DNA of 64,000 nt from Bacillus sp. BA3. GTDB taxonomy: Bacteria > Bacillota > Bacilli > Bacillales > DSM-1321. Made by a program: the position numbers and the translations under genes. The notes under the pieces were generated by a model that made no database searches, was not told where the DNA came from, and saw only the letters and a list, made by a program, of their open reading frames with translations. The stretch is taken from positions 115,382 through 179,381 of the forward strand of contig PIZR01000008.1 in assembly GCA_002835675.1 (NCBI GenBank). The letters run 5' to 3'. Below are positions 16,983 through 25,633 of this stretch, piece after piece. How positions within the stretch are numbered: the stretch's first letter is position 1; every line of letters starts with the position of its first letter.

Positions 16983-18392
16983 TTACCCTTCCTTAACGTG
17001 AATGTTTTTTAGTTTTGCATCTTGTTCAGGAGTAATTACCTTTTTCTTATGATAAAACAGAAAGTATGACCCAATTACTAGAATAGTGAGAAGGGTTGTA
17101 AGAAAGAATTGCAATCTCATGGAATCAATGAACGCCTGAGCAACGAATATAATAAATAATACGGCAATGGTCACGTAGGTTAAATAAGGGAATAGCCACA
17201 TTTTCACTTTGAGTGTCCCGGGATTTTCTTTTTCCGTCTTTTTCCGTAAATATAGATGAGAAAAGGCGATAAAGATATACATGATCATAGTGACTCCTCC
17301 AGAGCTGTTTGCGAGGAAAGCAAACAATTTATCAGGAGAAACAAATTTAAATGTCGTGAACACGTAAGCAAAGAAAACACTTGCCATTAACGCCCAAATC
17401 GGGATTCCCCGCTTATTCACTCGGGAAAGAATTTTCGGTGCATCACCTTTTTTTGATAAAGAATATAGCATACGAGAACTTGTATAAAGGCCTGAATTCA
17501 AAACAGAAAGCAATGAAGTGAAGATTACGATATTCATGATTTGACCCGCTGCCGGCAGGCCTGCCATGTCAAATACGCTGGCATAGGGGGTTTTCAGTAA
17601 ATCTTCAGCCCCTTGGGGGATTACAAGAACCAACACGGTCACTGAACCAACAAAGAAAAGAAGGAGACGCCATACAACACTGTTTATGGCTCTAATAATA
17701 TTTTTTTCAGGGTTTTCAGACTCTCCTGCAGCAATGGCAGCTACCTCACTTCCCGATAAAGAGAAAGTAATGAAAATCACACTAAGAAGGACAGGCAGAA
17801 AACCTTTTGGTAAAAATCCTCCATCTCCAGTAATGTTTGAAAGGCCTGGTGAATCAAATCCCGGAACAAATCCGAAAATCATGGCGGCACCCAGGAAGAG
17901 GAATATTACAATGGCAGCCACTTTCATGAAAGCTAACCAGTATTCAAATTCCCCATAAGCTTTGACTGAATAGATATTCGTAATCGTCATTAATATAGGG
18001 AAGGATAGACTAGCAGCCCACATGGGTATACCAGGAAACCAATCATGAATCATAGTACCCAATAACGTAGTTTCTATAGCAATGATGATAACCCAGTTGA
18101 ACCAGTATAACCAGCCGATCGTGTATCCGGCCCAGGGACCAAATGCTTGATGCGCATATGTTGAAAAGGATCCGCTATCAGGATTTACCACAGCCATTTC
18201 ACCCAGCATACGCATTATAAGCACGATCATCAATCCAGCGATTATATAGGATAAAATAGCACCAGGCCCAGCTGAATCTATTATTGTTCCGCTTCCGATA
18301 AATAGTCCTGCCCCAATTACTCCGCCAATAGAAATCATTGTGACATGCCTGGTCTTAAGACCATGTTTCAATTCATTTGTTTGAAGTGCCAC
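16983..18392 (-). CDS. Amino acid permease, APC family (GabP/AnsP-like)
   Basis: A 469-aa transporter with about 12 membrane helices. The APC signature is at the start (HVTMISIGGVIGAGLFIGSGTII), followed by IMRMLGEMAVVNPDSGSFSTYAHQAFGPWAGY, typical of the amino acid transporter subfamily of GABA, proline, asparagine and lysine permeases. I choose GTG 18392 because AAAGGATGGTGA, 8 nt upstream, matches the Shine-Dalgarno consensus with one inserted base; ATG 18404 would lie inside that site. The exact amino acid is unknown. An aldehyde dehydrogenase lies 4.5 kb away, but no direct link is shown. Confidence 0.88.
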   Translation of the reverse strand: MALQTNELKHGLKTRHVTMISIGGVIGAGLFIGSGTIIDSAGPGAILSYIIAGLMIVLIMRMLGEMAVVNPDSGSFSTYAHQAFGPWAGYTIGWLYWFNWVIIIAIETTLLGTMIHDWFPGIPMWAASLSFPILMTITNIYSVKAYGEFEYWLAFMKVAAIVIFLFLGAAMIFGFVPGFDSPGLSNITGDGGFLPKGFLPVLLSVIFITFSLSGSEVAAIAAGESENPEKNIIRAINSVVWRLLLFFVGSVTVLVLVIPQGAEDLLKTPYASVFDMAGLPAAGQIMNIVIFTSLLSVLNSGLYTSSRMLYSLSKKGDAPKILSRVNKRGIPIWALMASVFFAYVFTTFKFVSPDKLFAFLANSSGGVTMIMYIFIAFSHLYLRKKTEKENPGTLKVKMWLFPYLTYVTIAVLFIIFVAQAFIDSMRLQFFLTTLLTILVIGSYFLFYHKKKVITPEQDAKLKNIHVKEG

Positions 18393-18404
18393 TATTGTCA
18401 CCAT

Positions 18405-19213
18405 CCTTTAAAACTGTCTAATTTCCGTTTTGTACAGTAAACCATTGCTCATGGGTACCTTAGTAGAAATCTTTCATTCAAAACGATGTTTACAGTGCAG
18501 TCCTATTCCCGTTTCATCATTAGTTTTAATGAGGCCAAATTCACGATCGTTATATGTATATTGCACAGCATATACTCTATTAACCGTAACCGCTTTTCGA
18601 TTTATATTCCCTCTTTACTAACATCAGCACCTCAACTGAAAGTACAAAGAACCTTGCTGTTTTTGCACTTTATGTTGAGTGAAGTCCTTTTATGTAAAAA
18701 TATAGATATCCCGCTCTACCCTTTCTTTCCTTACACTTCCTTTAATAAAAGCACCCTCTCTCACTAAAATTTTATACATATATAATAAAAGCAATATCCA
18801 TGCCAAAAAAAGGATAGTTATTTTATTAGGGTTTAACGCTTTTATGTATTTAAAACGATTCAATATTGAATTATTATTTCAATTTTCGATTCATACATTA
18901 ATTATCGACCCTTTTTGATTCATAAACGAATCAAAAAATGACAATTTATTTGTTTTCTTTTATTATTTCGACACATATATACTGAAAAATACAGGGATAA
19001 AAAAGAAGATGCTAAAATCCTAATTATGATTTCTTGGCATCTTCCAAATAAATTTATTTTCACTGAGAATGATTATATGTAGAACACCGGCAGAACCGGT
19101 ATGCCCCTCCTTCTAATAATTAAAACTCTATGTTTACAAGCTTCGAAAAAATTCGATATGTATATAATGCTGTATGTAAATTACCCTACTGATATGTATG
19201 AAACCCTTATGAT
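18405..19213. other. Long AT-rich intergenic region
   Basis: About 800 bp between the permease start and the histidine kinase stop. It must hold the permease promoter. Short overlapping frames around 18430-18770 show no signal peptide, good ribosome site or recognisable family, so I do not call them genes. No sigma-54 site, riboswitch or clear cre was found. ACCGG/CCGGT at about 19088-19102 can form a small stem with no T run. Confidence 0.4.
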
Positions 19214-20356
19214 TCAGTACTGAACTTCGGGGAAATGGATGCTGAATGTGGTTAAATTTTCATTGGAGACACAATTCATATATCCATCATTACTTTCAAT
19301 GATCTTTTTACATACGTATAATCCAATTCCCGTTCCTAATTCTTTCGTTGTGACAAAGGGCTCAAAAATAGATTCGATCAATTCACTGGCAATGGCCGGT
19401 CCATTATTTGAAATTCGAATTATTCTTTCATTCGCCTCAATTAAAGAGTTTATCCTCAAAATTCTAGGATGTTCCTTATCCTTTAAGGCATCAATGGAAT
19501 TAATAAAAAGATTCAAGAACACTTGTTTTAACCCATCCTTGCTCGCTGTCATGACGAAGTTTGGATAAATATCTATTTCCACATTAACGCTGGCATCCAC
19601 AATATTTGCATATGTCAATTCTTGTATTTCTTCAATTAACTTTAATACGGCAATTTCCTCTCTTTGTTCCTCATTAAAATCAGATTTAGAGGTATGGAGG
19701 AATTGGGTTATCCTGAAATTCAACTGGTTTAACTCATAATCAATGATATCCAAATATTTCAAGTCAGGATTCTCCCTCTTCAATAATTTATTGAACCCCA
19801 TGATAGCTGTAAGAGGGTTACGGAACTCATGTACAAAGCTTGATGATATTTGACCCAGTACCGCTAATTTATCTTTGTGGTTTTCACTAATATAAGACTT
19901 TTTTTCCTCAATCACTTCATTTGTAAGATTCGTATATCTAGTTACTGCATGGTAGCTGAACGTATCAAAGTGCAGGTTAATGTCATTAATGAATCTCTGC
20001 ATATATTTAATTGGGATATTGGCGCCAAAAACATTTCTGATTATGATATTTCTTCCCAAATTGATATTATATAGAAAATCCCCAATGTTGATATTTGCTT
20101 CAAGACGTTCTTTTGCAACTTGGTAAGCCAATTTTATCAGCACATCATCAGACAATACCTCCTTGAACGTTTGGATGACCAGTGAGTACATCCCATAACC
20201 ATTTTCCTTAATTCTATCTTTGTAGGGGTCTATTTCATTGATCTTAATAGTCTCGTTCCATTCATTTAAAAACACAGATTCATTTTCTTCCAAATATTGA
20301 ATCAATATATGTTTATACTTCTTATGTTCAGATGACAACTCCATACTATTGACCAC
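19214..20356 (-). CDS. Sensor histidine kinase with Bacillus sporulation-kinase-type sensor domain
   Basis: A 380-aa soluble kinase without membrane segments. Residues 10-145 are an all-helical sensor like the N-terminal domain of Bacillus phosphorelay kinases (HisK_N type). The H box is SSSFVHEFRNPLTAIMGF with the phospho-acceptor His at about 176. The ATPase domain has an N box (VFLNLFINSIDAL), a G1 box (ISNNGPAIASELIESIFEPFVTTK) and a G2 box (GTGIGLYVCKKI). No response regulator is adjacent, which fits an orphan kinase that could feed Spo0F/Spo0A (inference). GTG 20356 is placed after AAGGGG; an in-frame ATG lies 12 nt further in. Confidence 0.87.
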   Translation of the reverse strand: MVNSMELSSEHKKYKHILIQYLEENESVFLNEWNETIKINEIDPYKDRIKENGYGMYSLVIQTFKEVLSDDVLIKLAYQVAKERLEANINIGDFLYNINLGRNIIIRNVFGANIPIKYMQRFINDINLHFDTFSYHAVTRYTNLTNEVIEEKKSYISENHKDKLAVLGQISSSFVHEFRNPLTAIMGFNKLLKRENPDLKYLDIIDYELNQLNFRITQFLHTSKSDFNEEQREEIAVLKLIEEIQELTYANIVDASVNVEIDIYPNFVMTASKDGLKQVFLNLFINSIDALKDKEHPRILRINSLIEANERIIRISNNGPAIASELIESIFEPFVTTKELGTGIGLYVCKKIIESNDGYMNCVSNENLTTFSIHFPEVQY

Positions 20357-20587
20357 ACATCCCCTTGCGGAATTTAGTTACTACATCAATAACATCATTC
20401 TATATGAGATTTTGATATCCTGCACTTCATTATTTATTGTTTTTTAGGTGAAATGTAGCTTATAAGGAGACAGGTATGCTAGTCCGCATATAGTTACTTG
20501 CGATAACAAAGAACCGACCAAATCAGGTCGGGAATCTGAAATTGTCATAAAAAGATCCTTCATATTTTTTTATATGCTGTGAGTCTC

Positions 20588-22420
20588 TTACTTTTGAAAG
20601 TTGATTCCATACTTTTTCATTTTTCTATATAGCGTATTACGGCCGATGTCGAGTTGTTTCGCTGCGTTACTGATATTCCCATTTGTTCGTTCCAATGCAT
20701 TCCTGATAAGTAGGGTTTCTTGTTCTTGAAAGTTTCTTGGTTCTCGATCGGCATTTGCCCCTTCCTCATGCGTCATGGAAGAAACAGGACAAAGTGCCGC
20801 AACCAATTCCCTTGTAATCGGGCCATTATCAGCTAGGAATGCAGCCTGTCCCAGCACATTTTGCAATTCACGGAAATTACCTGGCCACGAATATTCCAAA
20901 ATGAATGTTTTAGCTTCGTCAGTTAGTTCGGTATGTTCGCTCTTATAAGGTAAATCCATTAAAATATATTCTGCTAACAGCAATAAATCTTTACGACTCC
21001 TTAGATTTGGAAGTTTTAAAGACAATCCACAAAGACGGAAAAATAGATCTGCACGGAATTCCCCAGCTTCAATTCCTTTTTGTAAGTCTTTGTTGGTGGC
21101 GGCAATGACCCTTACATCGATTGGAATGGAAGCATGTCCTCCGACGCGCGTCACACATCGTTCCTGAAGCACACGGAGCAGAGTCGCTTGAGCTTTAAGC
21201 GGCATGTCCCCGATTTCATCCAAAAACAGTGTACCGCCATCTGCAGCTTCGAATTTCCCCTTATGCCCCCCGCTTTTTGCACCAGTAAAGGCACCCTTTT
21301 CATATCCAAATAACTCACTTTCCAATAAGTTTTCGGGAATTGCGCTGCAATTGATGGCGATGAATGGTTTATCACTTCTTAAGCTAACCCCATGAATGGA
21401 TTGAGCGAACAGTTCTTTTCCCGTTCCACTCTCCCCAGTGATTAGCAGGCTGATATCAAGCGCTGCAGCTCTTTTAGCAATGGATATGGTTTGATTCATT
21501 TGCGGATCATTACTTATTATATCGGTAAATTGATAACGGTTAGTTTTTAAACCATCAATCAATTTTTGTTTTTTTAACCTTACGATCACGAAGGATTGAT
21601 GTTCTATATTTTTACCAAGGGTTTGAACCAGGAATTCCTGGTCCTTAATTGAAACCTTCTGTTCTAAAACAAGTGGGTCTGTACCTGATATTATATTCGA
21701 TACTGGTTTTTCCATTGTGCCGATAACATGTGACGCCGCTATATTGAGATCTGTAACTTTTCCCTCTTTATCAAGGGTAATTAACGGATCAGGGTATGAA
21801 TCATATATAAAATAAAGGTTTTTCTCCCTTTTTTGTGTATGTGACAATAAGAGTGCTTGTTTGATGCTATCAGCCACCCTCTGAACTAAACTAATGGAAA
21901 AAGGATGATAATTCTGTTGATGACTGCTTAAATTCAGAACACCAAGCAGATGCCCCTCAGGGTGATAAATGGGCGATGCGGCACAAGTAAGGAAATGGTT
22001 ATCCTGATGAAAGTGTTGACTGCCATGAATTAGTACAGGGTTTTTCTCTACTATGGCTGTTCCTATCGCATTTGTTCCTTTTGATTCCTCTAGCCAATTA
22101 GCCCCTTTTCTTAGGGAAACATTATCTGCATGCCGAATGAAAGCTGGATCCCCAACTGTTTCAATGATATATCCTTCAGGAGCAGCAAGTAATAAAATGG
22201 ACTCCAAACCATTAATCGAGCGATAAACTTCTTCTAAAATGGGAGAAGAATGGTACAGGAGTTCCGCATATCGATCGTGGTATTCGGCCAACTCGAATGC
22301 ACCAAGCATATCTTCCCTATCCATCATGCTTGGCTGAAGTCCCTTCGAAATGCACCGCTGCCATGATTCTTGAATAAATGCCGGTACGGTTCCTTTATCC
22401 GAGCTTATATTAACAGACAT
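20588..22420 (-). CDS. Sigma-54-dependent activator, AcoR-like (GAF-PAS-AAA+-Fis HTH)
   Basis: A 610-aa bacterial enhancer-binding protein. Residues 55-190 form a GAF-like sensor and 203-250 a PAS domain (FIYDSYPDPLITLDKEG). The AAA+ core has Walker A GESGTGKE at 329-336, the sigma-54 contact loop GAFTGA at 376-381, and Walker B GTLFLDEIGD near 396-405. The C terminus is a Fis-type helix-turn-helix (GNISNAAKQLDIGRNTLYRKMKKYG). It drives RpoN/SigL promoters. It is divergent from the aldehyde dehydrogenase gene, whose upstream region carries two palindromes and a -24/-12 promoter, so that gene is the likely target. The GAF domain probably senses an aldehyde, alcohol or ketone-type inducer (inference). 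Confidence 0.93.
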   Translation of the reverse strand: MSVNISSDKGTVPAFIQESWQRCISKGLQPSMMDREDMLGAFELAEYHDRYAELLYHSSPILEEVYRSINGLESILLLAAPEGYIIETVGDPAFIRHADNVSLRKGANWLEESKGTNAIGTAIVEKNPVLIHGSQHFHQDNHFLTCAASPIYHPEGHLLGVLNLSSHQQNYHPFSISLVQRVADSIKQALLLSHTQKREKNLYFIYDSYPDPLITLDKEGKVTDLNIAASHVIGTMEKPVSNIISGTDPLVLEQKVSIKDQEFLVQTLGKNIEHQSFVIVRLKKQKLIDGLKTNRYQFTDIISNDPQMNQTISIAKRAAALDISLLITGESGTGKELFAQSIHGVSLRSDKPFIAINCSAIPENLLESELFGYEKGAFTGAKSGGHKGKFEAADGGTLFLDEIGDMPLKAQATLLRVLQERCVTRVGGHASIPIDVRVIAATNKDLQKGIEAGEFRADLFFRLCGLSLKLPNLRSRKDLLLLAEYILMDLPYKSEHTELTDEAKTFILEYSWPGNFRELQNVLGQAAFLADNGPITRELVAALCPVSSMTHEEGANADREPRNFQEQETLLIRNALERTNGNISNAAKQLDIGRNTLYRKMKKYGINFQK

Positions 22421-22604
22421 TGAATAATCCTCCCGTATGTATAATCCAGTAAATCGGCCACTGTTTTTTATTCAATTTCATTAATGAAACTGTATGTAAT
22501 CCAAAGTTTCAGAGCATTTAGGGTTCGTTCATTCAGTTTAATTATAACAGAAAATTCAGATACCCACCAAAATGAAAACGCATTATGCCAACTTCTAATC
22601 TTTT

Positions 22605-22646
22605 TTGTTCCATATTGGTACAACTTCCTGTTCCAATATGGAACAG
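22605..22646. promoter_or_regulatory. Two tandem palindromic activator sites (UAS)
   Basis: TTGTTCCATATTGGTACAA (22605-22623, one mismatch) and CTGTTCCAATATGGAACAG (22628-22646, perfect) share the half-site TGTTCCA. Their centres are 23 bp apart. They lie about 60-100 bp upstream of the sigma-54 promoter, the usual position for an enhancer-binding protein. The regulator encoded divergently at 20588-22420 is the natural candidate. Confidence 0.8.
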
Positions 22647-22707
22647 TTTACCACCTTCCCATGTCCCTCCAGCATCTTCTTTAGCTGGTTTCATTGGTTT
22701 TTTGTTA

Positions 22708-22723
22708 TGGCATAAGTCTTGCA
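22708..22723 (+). promoter_or_regulatory. Sigma-54 (-24/-12) promoter of the aldehyde dehydrogenase gene
   Basis: TGGCAT-N5-TTGCA matches the sigma-54 consensus TGGCAC-N5-TTGCA at all but one position, with the invariant GG and GC spaced correctly. It points at the gene starting at 22936, leaving a leader of about 200 nt. Confidence 0.85.
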
Positions 22724-22935
22724 TAATTACATGTCGAGAAATTGATTCCTTATGATAAGGGGGGAAAGAATTCAAGTAATCCAGTTTTTAAAGATATTCA
22801 GACTTGCTGCAAGTCAGTCAATGAGAATAGTATCAAAAACATAAGATTATGCCTGATCCTTTTACTTAGAGGAACGCCATTGTCCGAACAAAACAAATAT
22901 CGAACTTAAAATCCAAATGAAAAGGGGTATTATAC

Positions 22936-24417
22936 ATGGAACAAACTATTAAACTTAATCCGAGAGTGCATGAATTCTTGAAGGGCACTAAAAAGCTTTT
23001 GATTAATGGGGAATTGGTGGAAGCTGCTTCAGGAAAAACCTTTGAGACCCTCGATCCTTCAAACGGCAAGGTTTTAGCGGTTGTGAGTGAAGCAGGTCCG
23101 GAAGATGTAGATAAAGCAGTCAAAGCAGCCCGTAAGGCTTTCGACAACGGTCCATGGAAAAAAATGAGTGCATCGGAACGCAGTCGCCTCATTTATAAAT
23201 TAGCGGACCTCATGGAGGAACATAAAGAAGCGTTAGCACAATTGGATACCCTGGATAATGGCAAGCCGATTGGAGAAACCACCAATGCCGATGTCCCCCT
23301 TGCAATTGATCACTTCCGTTATTATGCTGGATGGACCACTAAGATAGTGGGACAAACAATACCTGTTGCTGGGAATTACTTCAATTATACCCGTCATGAA
23401 GCAGTCGGGGTGGTAGGGCAGATCATCCCTTGGAATTTCCCTTTACTTATGGCCGCATGGAAATTAGGCGCAGCCCTTGCAACCGGATGTACGATCGTTT
23501 TAAAACCAGCGGAGCAAACGCCGCTTTCAGCATTATATTTAGGTCAATTGGCGCTTGAAGCAGGTTTTCCTCCTGGCGTTCTCAATGTTATACCTGGATT
23601 TGGTGAAACAGCAGGGTCACCGCTTGTAGATCATCCTGATGTCGATAAAATTGCCTTTACTGGTTCAACCTCAGTAGGGAAAATGATCATGCGCCAAGCT
23701 TCGGGAACCGTGAAAAAAATCTCGTTGGAATTAGGCGGGAAATCACCTAATATCATTTTACCGGATGCAGATATGAGTAAAGCCATTCCTGGAGCTTTAA
23801 TGGGAATCATGTTTAATCAAGGACAAGTTTGCTGTGCCGGTTCCCGCCTGTACATTCAAAAGAAATCCTATGATAACGTGGTAGCTGACTTAGTGTCCCA
23901 TGCAAAAAACATTAAACAAGGGGCCGGTCTTGATCCATCTACCCAGATAGGTCCTTTGGTATCCAGTGAACAAATGGAAAGAGTCGGCGGTTATATTGAA
24001 AAAGGAAAGTCTGAAGGAGCTGAAGTGGTTACCGGGGGTAATTACGGACAAGGAGAGGGTTATTTTGTAACTCCTACAATATTTGCAGGCGTTGAAGACG
24101 AAATGACAATCGCTAAAGAGGAAATCTTCGGTCCTGTTGTAGCTGCGATGCCTTTTGACGATTTGGATGATGTGATAAACCGTGCAAATAACTCAGAATA
24201 TGGATTGGCTGCAGGTTTATGGACACAGGATGTAAAAAAAGCCCATTATGTGGCTAATGAATTAAAAGCAGGTACAGTTTGGGTAAACTGCTATAACGCA
24301 TTTGATGCAGCTTCCCCATTTGGCGGTTACAAACAAAGTGGAATCGGTCGGGAAATGGGCAGTTATGCTTTGGATAATTATACGGAAGTCAAAAGTGTAT
24401 GGATTAACTTAAACTAA
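22936..24417 (+). CDS. dhaS: NAD(P)-dependent aldehyde dehydrogenase, DhaS-like
   Basis: A 493-aa class-I-type aldehyde dehydrogenase closely resembling B. subtilis DhaS. The cofactor region is GVVGQIIPWNFPLLMAAWK, followed by FTGSTSVGKMIM. The catalytic Glu is in SLELGGKSPN (about residue 266) and the nucleophilic Cys in FNQGQVCCAGSR (about residue 300). The C terminus GREMGSYALDNYTEVKSVWINL is characteristic. AAAAGGGG precedes the ATG. It is the only gene between the sigma-54 promoter and a strong terminator, so it is a single-gene operon under the divergent activator. It oxidises an aldehyde to the acid; the physiological aldehyde is unknown. Confidence 0.92.
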   Translation: MEQTIKLNPRVHEFLKGTKKLLINGELVEAASGKTFETLDPSNGKVLAVVSEAGPEDVDKAVKAARKAFDNGPWKKMSASERSRLIYKLADLMEEHKEALAQLDTLDNGKPIGETTNADVPLAIDHFRYYAGWTTKIVGQTIPVAGNYFNYTRHEAVGVVGQIIPWNFPLLMAAWKLGAALATGCTIVLKPAEQTPLSALYLGQLALEAGFPPGVLNVIPGFGETAGSPLVDHPDVDKIAFTGSTSVGKMIMRQASGTVKKISLELGGKSPNIILPDADMSKAIPGALMGIMFNQGQVCCAGSRLYIQKKSYDNVVADLVSHAKNIKQGAGLDPSTQIGPLVSSEQMERVGGYIEKGKSEGAEVVTGGNYGQGEGYFVTPTIFAGVEDEMTIAKEEIFGPVVAAMPFDDLDDVINRANNSEYGLAAGLWTQDVKKAHYVANELKAGTVWVNCYNAFDAASPFGGYKQSGIGREMGSYALDNYTEVKSVWINLN

Positions 24418-24495
24418 TAAATAGGGTGAATGCTCCATATGCTCATTTGGCTAAGATATCATGATTGAAGTGCATGTTATCGTTTGCTAATTCGC

Positions 24496-24536
24496 AAAAG
24501 GATGTACCAAAGTGCGGACTTTGGTACATCCTTTTT
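24496..24536 (+). terminator. Terminator of the aldehyde dehydrogenase gene
   Basis: AAAAGGATGTACCAAAGT and its exact complement (24518-24535) enclose a 4-nt loop, with a T run on the plus strand. Confidence 0.93.
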
Positions 24537-24561
24537 CTTGTTTTGTACTTATATGGCATAG

Positions 24562-24598
24562 ACAAAAAGAAGAGACCTTTCATTTCGAAAGGTCTCTT
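24562..24598 (-). terminator. Terminator of the terC-family gene
   Basis: AAGAGACCTTTC (24570-24581) and GAAAGGTCTCTT (24587-24598) form a perfect 12-bp stem. The minus strand continues as CTTTTTGTC. It is 8 bp past the stop at 24607. Confidence 0.85.
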
Positions 24599-24606
24599 TG
24601 TATCAA

Positions 24607-25314
24607 TTATCCATTACGTTCGATTTGCATTTTTTCTCTGTTTGCTTTTTCTTTTTCGATATTTTTCTGTCTTGAAATCCCGGCTACCAGGATTCCAATT
24701 ACCACTATTGCTTCAAATCCATATTTAATGAAGGGATTTGCAAAGTAGTCGTGCATGAAAGGTTCAGCTACGATCATTTTAGAAGCTGTCCAGCCTAGTA
24801 TTCCCGCACCAATTATTATGATGAATGGGAAGCGTTCGATCAGTTTCAGGATCAAAGTGCTTCCATACATCACTACTGGAATTGATACAAGTAAACCGAT
24901 CACCACTAAAGTGAAGTTACCATGAGAAGCACCTGCAACCGCTAGGACATTGTCCAATCCCATCAATGCATCTGCAATAATGATGGTTTTTATAGCAGCC
25001 CACATAGAGTCTGCAGGCTTCACATCATGTTCTTCTTCATCGATAAGGAGCTTATAAGCAATCCATACAAGAAGTAATCCCCCTATTAAATGCAGTCCCG
25101 GCACCTCTAATAGCCAAACAACAAGCAGCGTTGCAATGATCCTTATCACAATTGCGCCGACCGCTCCCCATATTATCACCTTTTTTTGCTGTTCTTTTGG
25201 AAGCTTTCTTGCAGCCAATCCAATAAGGATCGCATTATCACCGGCTAGAACCAAATCTATCATAATGATCGCTAAAAGTCCTGAAATGAATTCACCTGTT
25301 AAAAAATCCAACAC
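24607..25314 (-). CDS. TerC-family membrane protein, probable Mn2+ exporter (YkoY/MeeF-like)
   Basis: A 235-aa integral membrane protein with about seven helices. The two conserved acidic TerC motifs are DLVLAGDNAILIGLAAR in the first helix and ADALMGLDNVLAVAGA near residue 115, both with the Asp-Asn pair. TerC proteins of this type export manganese or load it onto exported enzymes. The start is GTG 25314 after AGGAGG. The leader carries a yybP-ykoY riboswitch, which activates expression when Mn2+ is high, supporting a manganese efflux role. It is a single-gene unit with its own terminator. Confidence 0.9.
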   Translation of the reverse strand: MLDFLTGEFISGLLAIIMIDLVLAGDNAILIGLAARKLPKEQQKKVIIWGAVGAIVIRIIATLLVVWLLEVPGLHLIGGLLLVWIAYKLLIDEEEHDVKPADSMWAAIKTIIIADALMGLDNVLAVAGASHGNFTLVVIGLLVSIPVVMYGSTLILKLIERFPFIIIIGAGILGWTASKMIVAEPFMHDYFANPFIKYGFEAIVVIGILVAGISRQKNIEKEKANREKMQIERNG

Positions 25315-25330
25315 AAATTCCTCCTTTTTA

Positions 25331-25476
25331 CAAAAATAAAGAGACCTCTGCCATAAATGGCAAAGGTCTCGCTAAGCACTAAATGAATTAGGCCAATAAA
25401 GCCGGTGGGATTCCCACGTAATGACGACTTTATTTCAGGTTATCCCTGACGCTACTCCCCTTCACGGGAATAAAGA
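25331..25476 (-). promoter_or_regulatory. yybP-ykoY (Mn2+) riboswitch with terminator platform
   Basis: On the minus strand the leader contains the hallmark AAGGGGAGTAGC (about 25451-25462) and, after two stems, TGCTTAGCGAGACC. The segment 25341-25370 (GAGACCTTTGCC with its complement GGCAGAGGTCTC) is a terminator stem followed by a T-rich tract (25331-25340). The 5' side of this stem adjoins the aptamer, so ligand binding can compete with it. Manganese sensing is established for the class; the assignment is from motif and context. Confidence 0.88.
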
Positions 25477-25633
25477 ATATGTAATTCTTTTAATATCTTT
25501 CCATTAGGAAACTACCAAGAAAAAATATCACTAATTCAGTATACCAAAAATACAAATAAAATAAAGAAAAAAATAATAGATAGTAATGTTATTCATGAAC
25601 TTAACCTTGTCCAAATCCTTTCAACGGATAATT

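Noticed and set aside
18640..18670. Possible sigma-54 promoter before the permease
   Set aside because: The minus strand shows TGCA and GCA spaced roughly right, but lacks the invariant GG of the -24 element.
18430..18767. Two overlapping short frames in the intergenic region before the permease
   Set aside because: No plausible ribosome site, signal or family; composition is like the surrounding AT-rich non-coding DNA.
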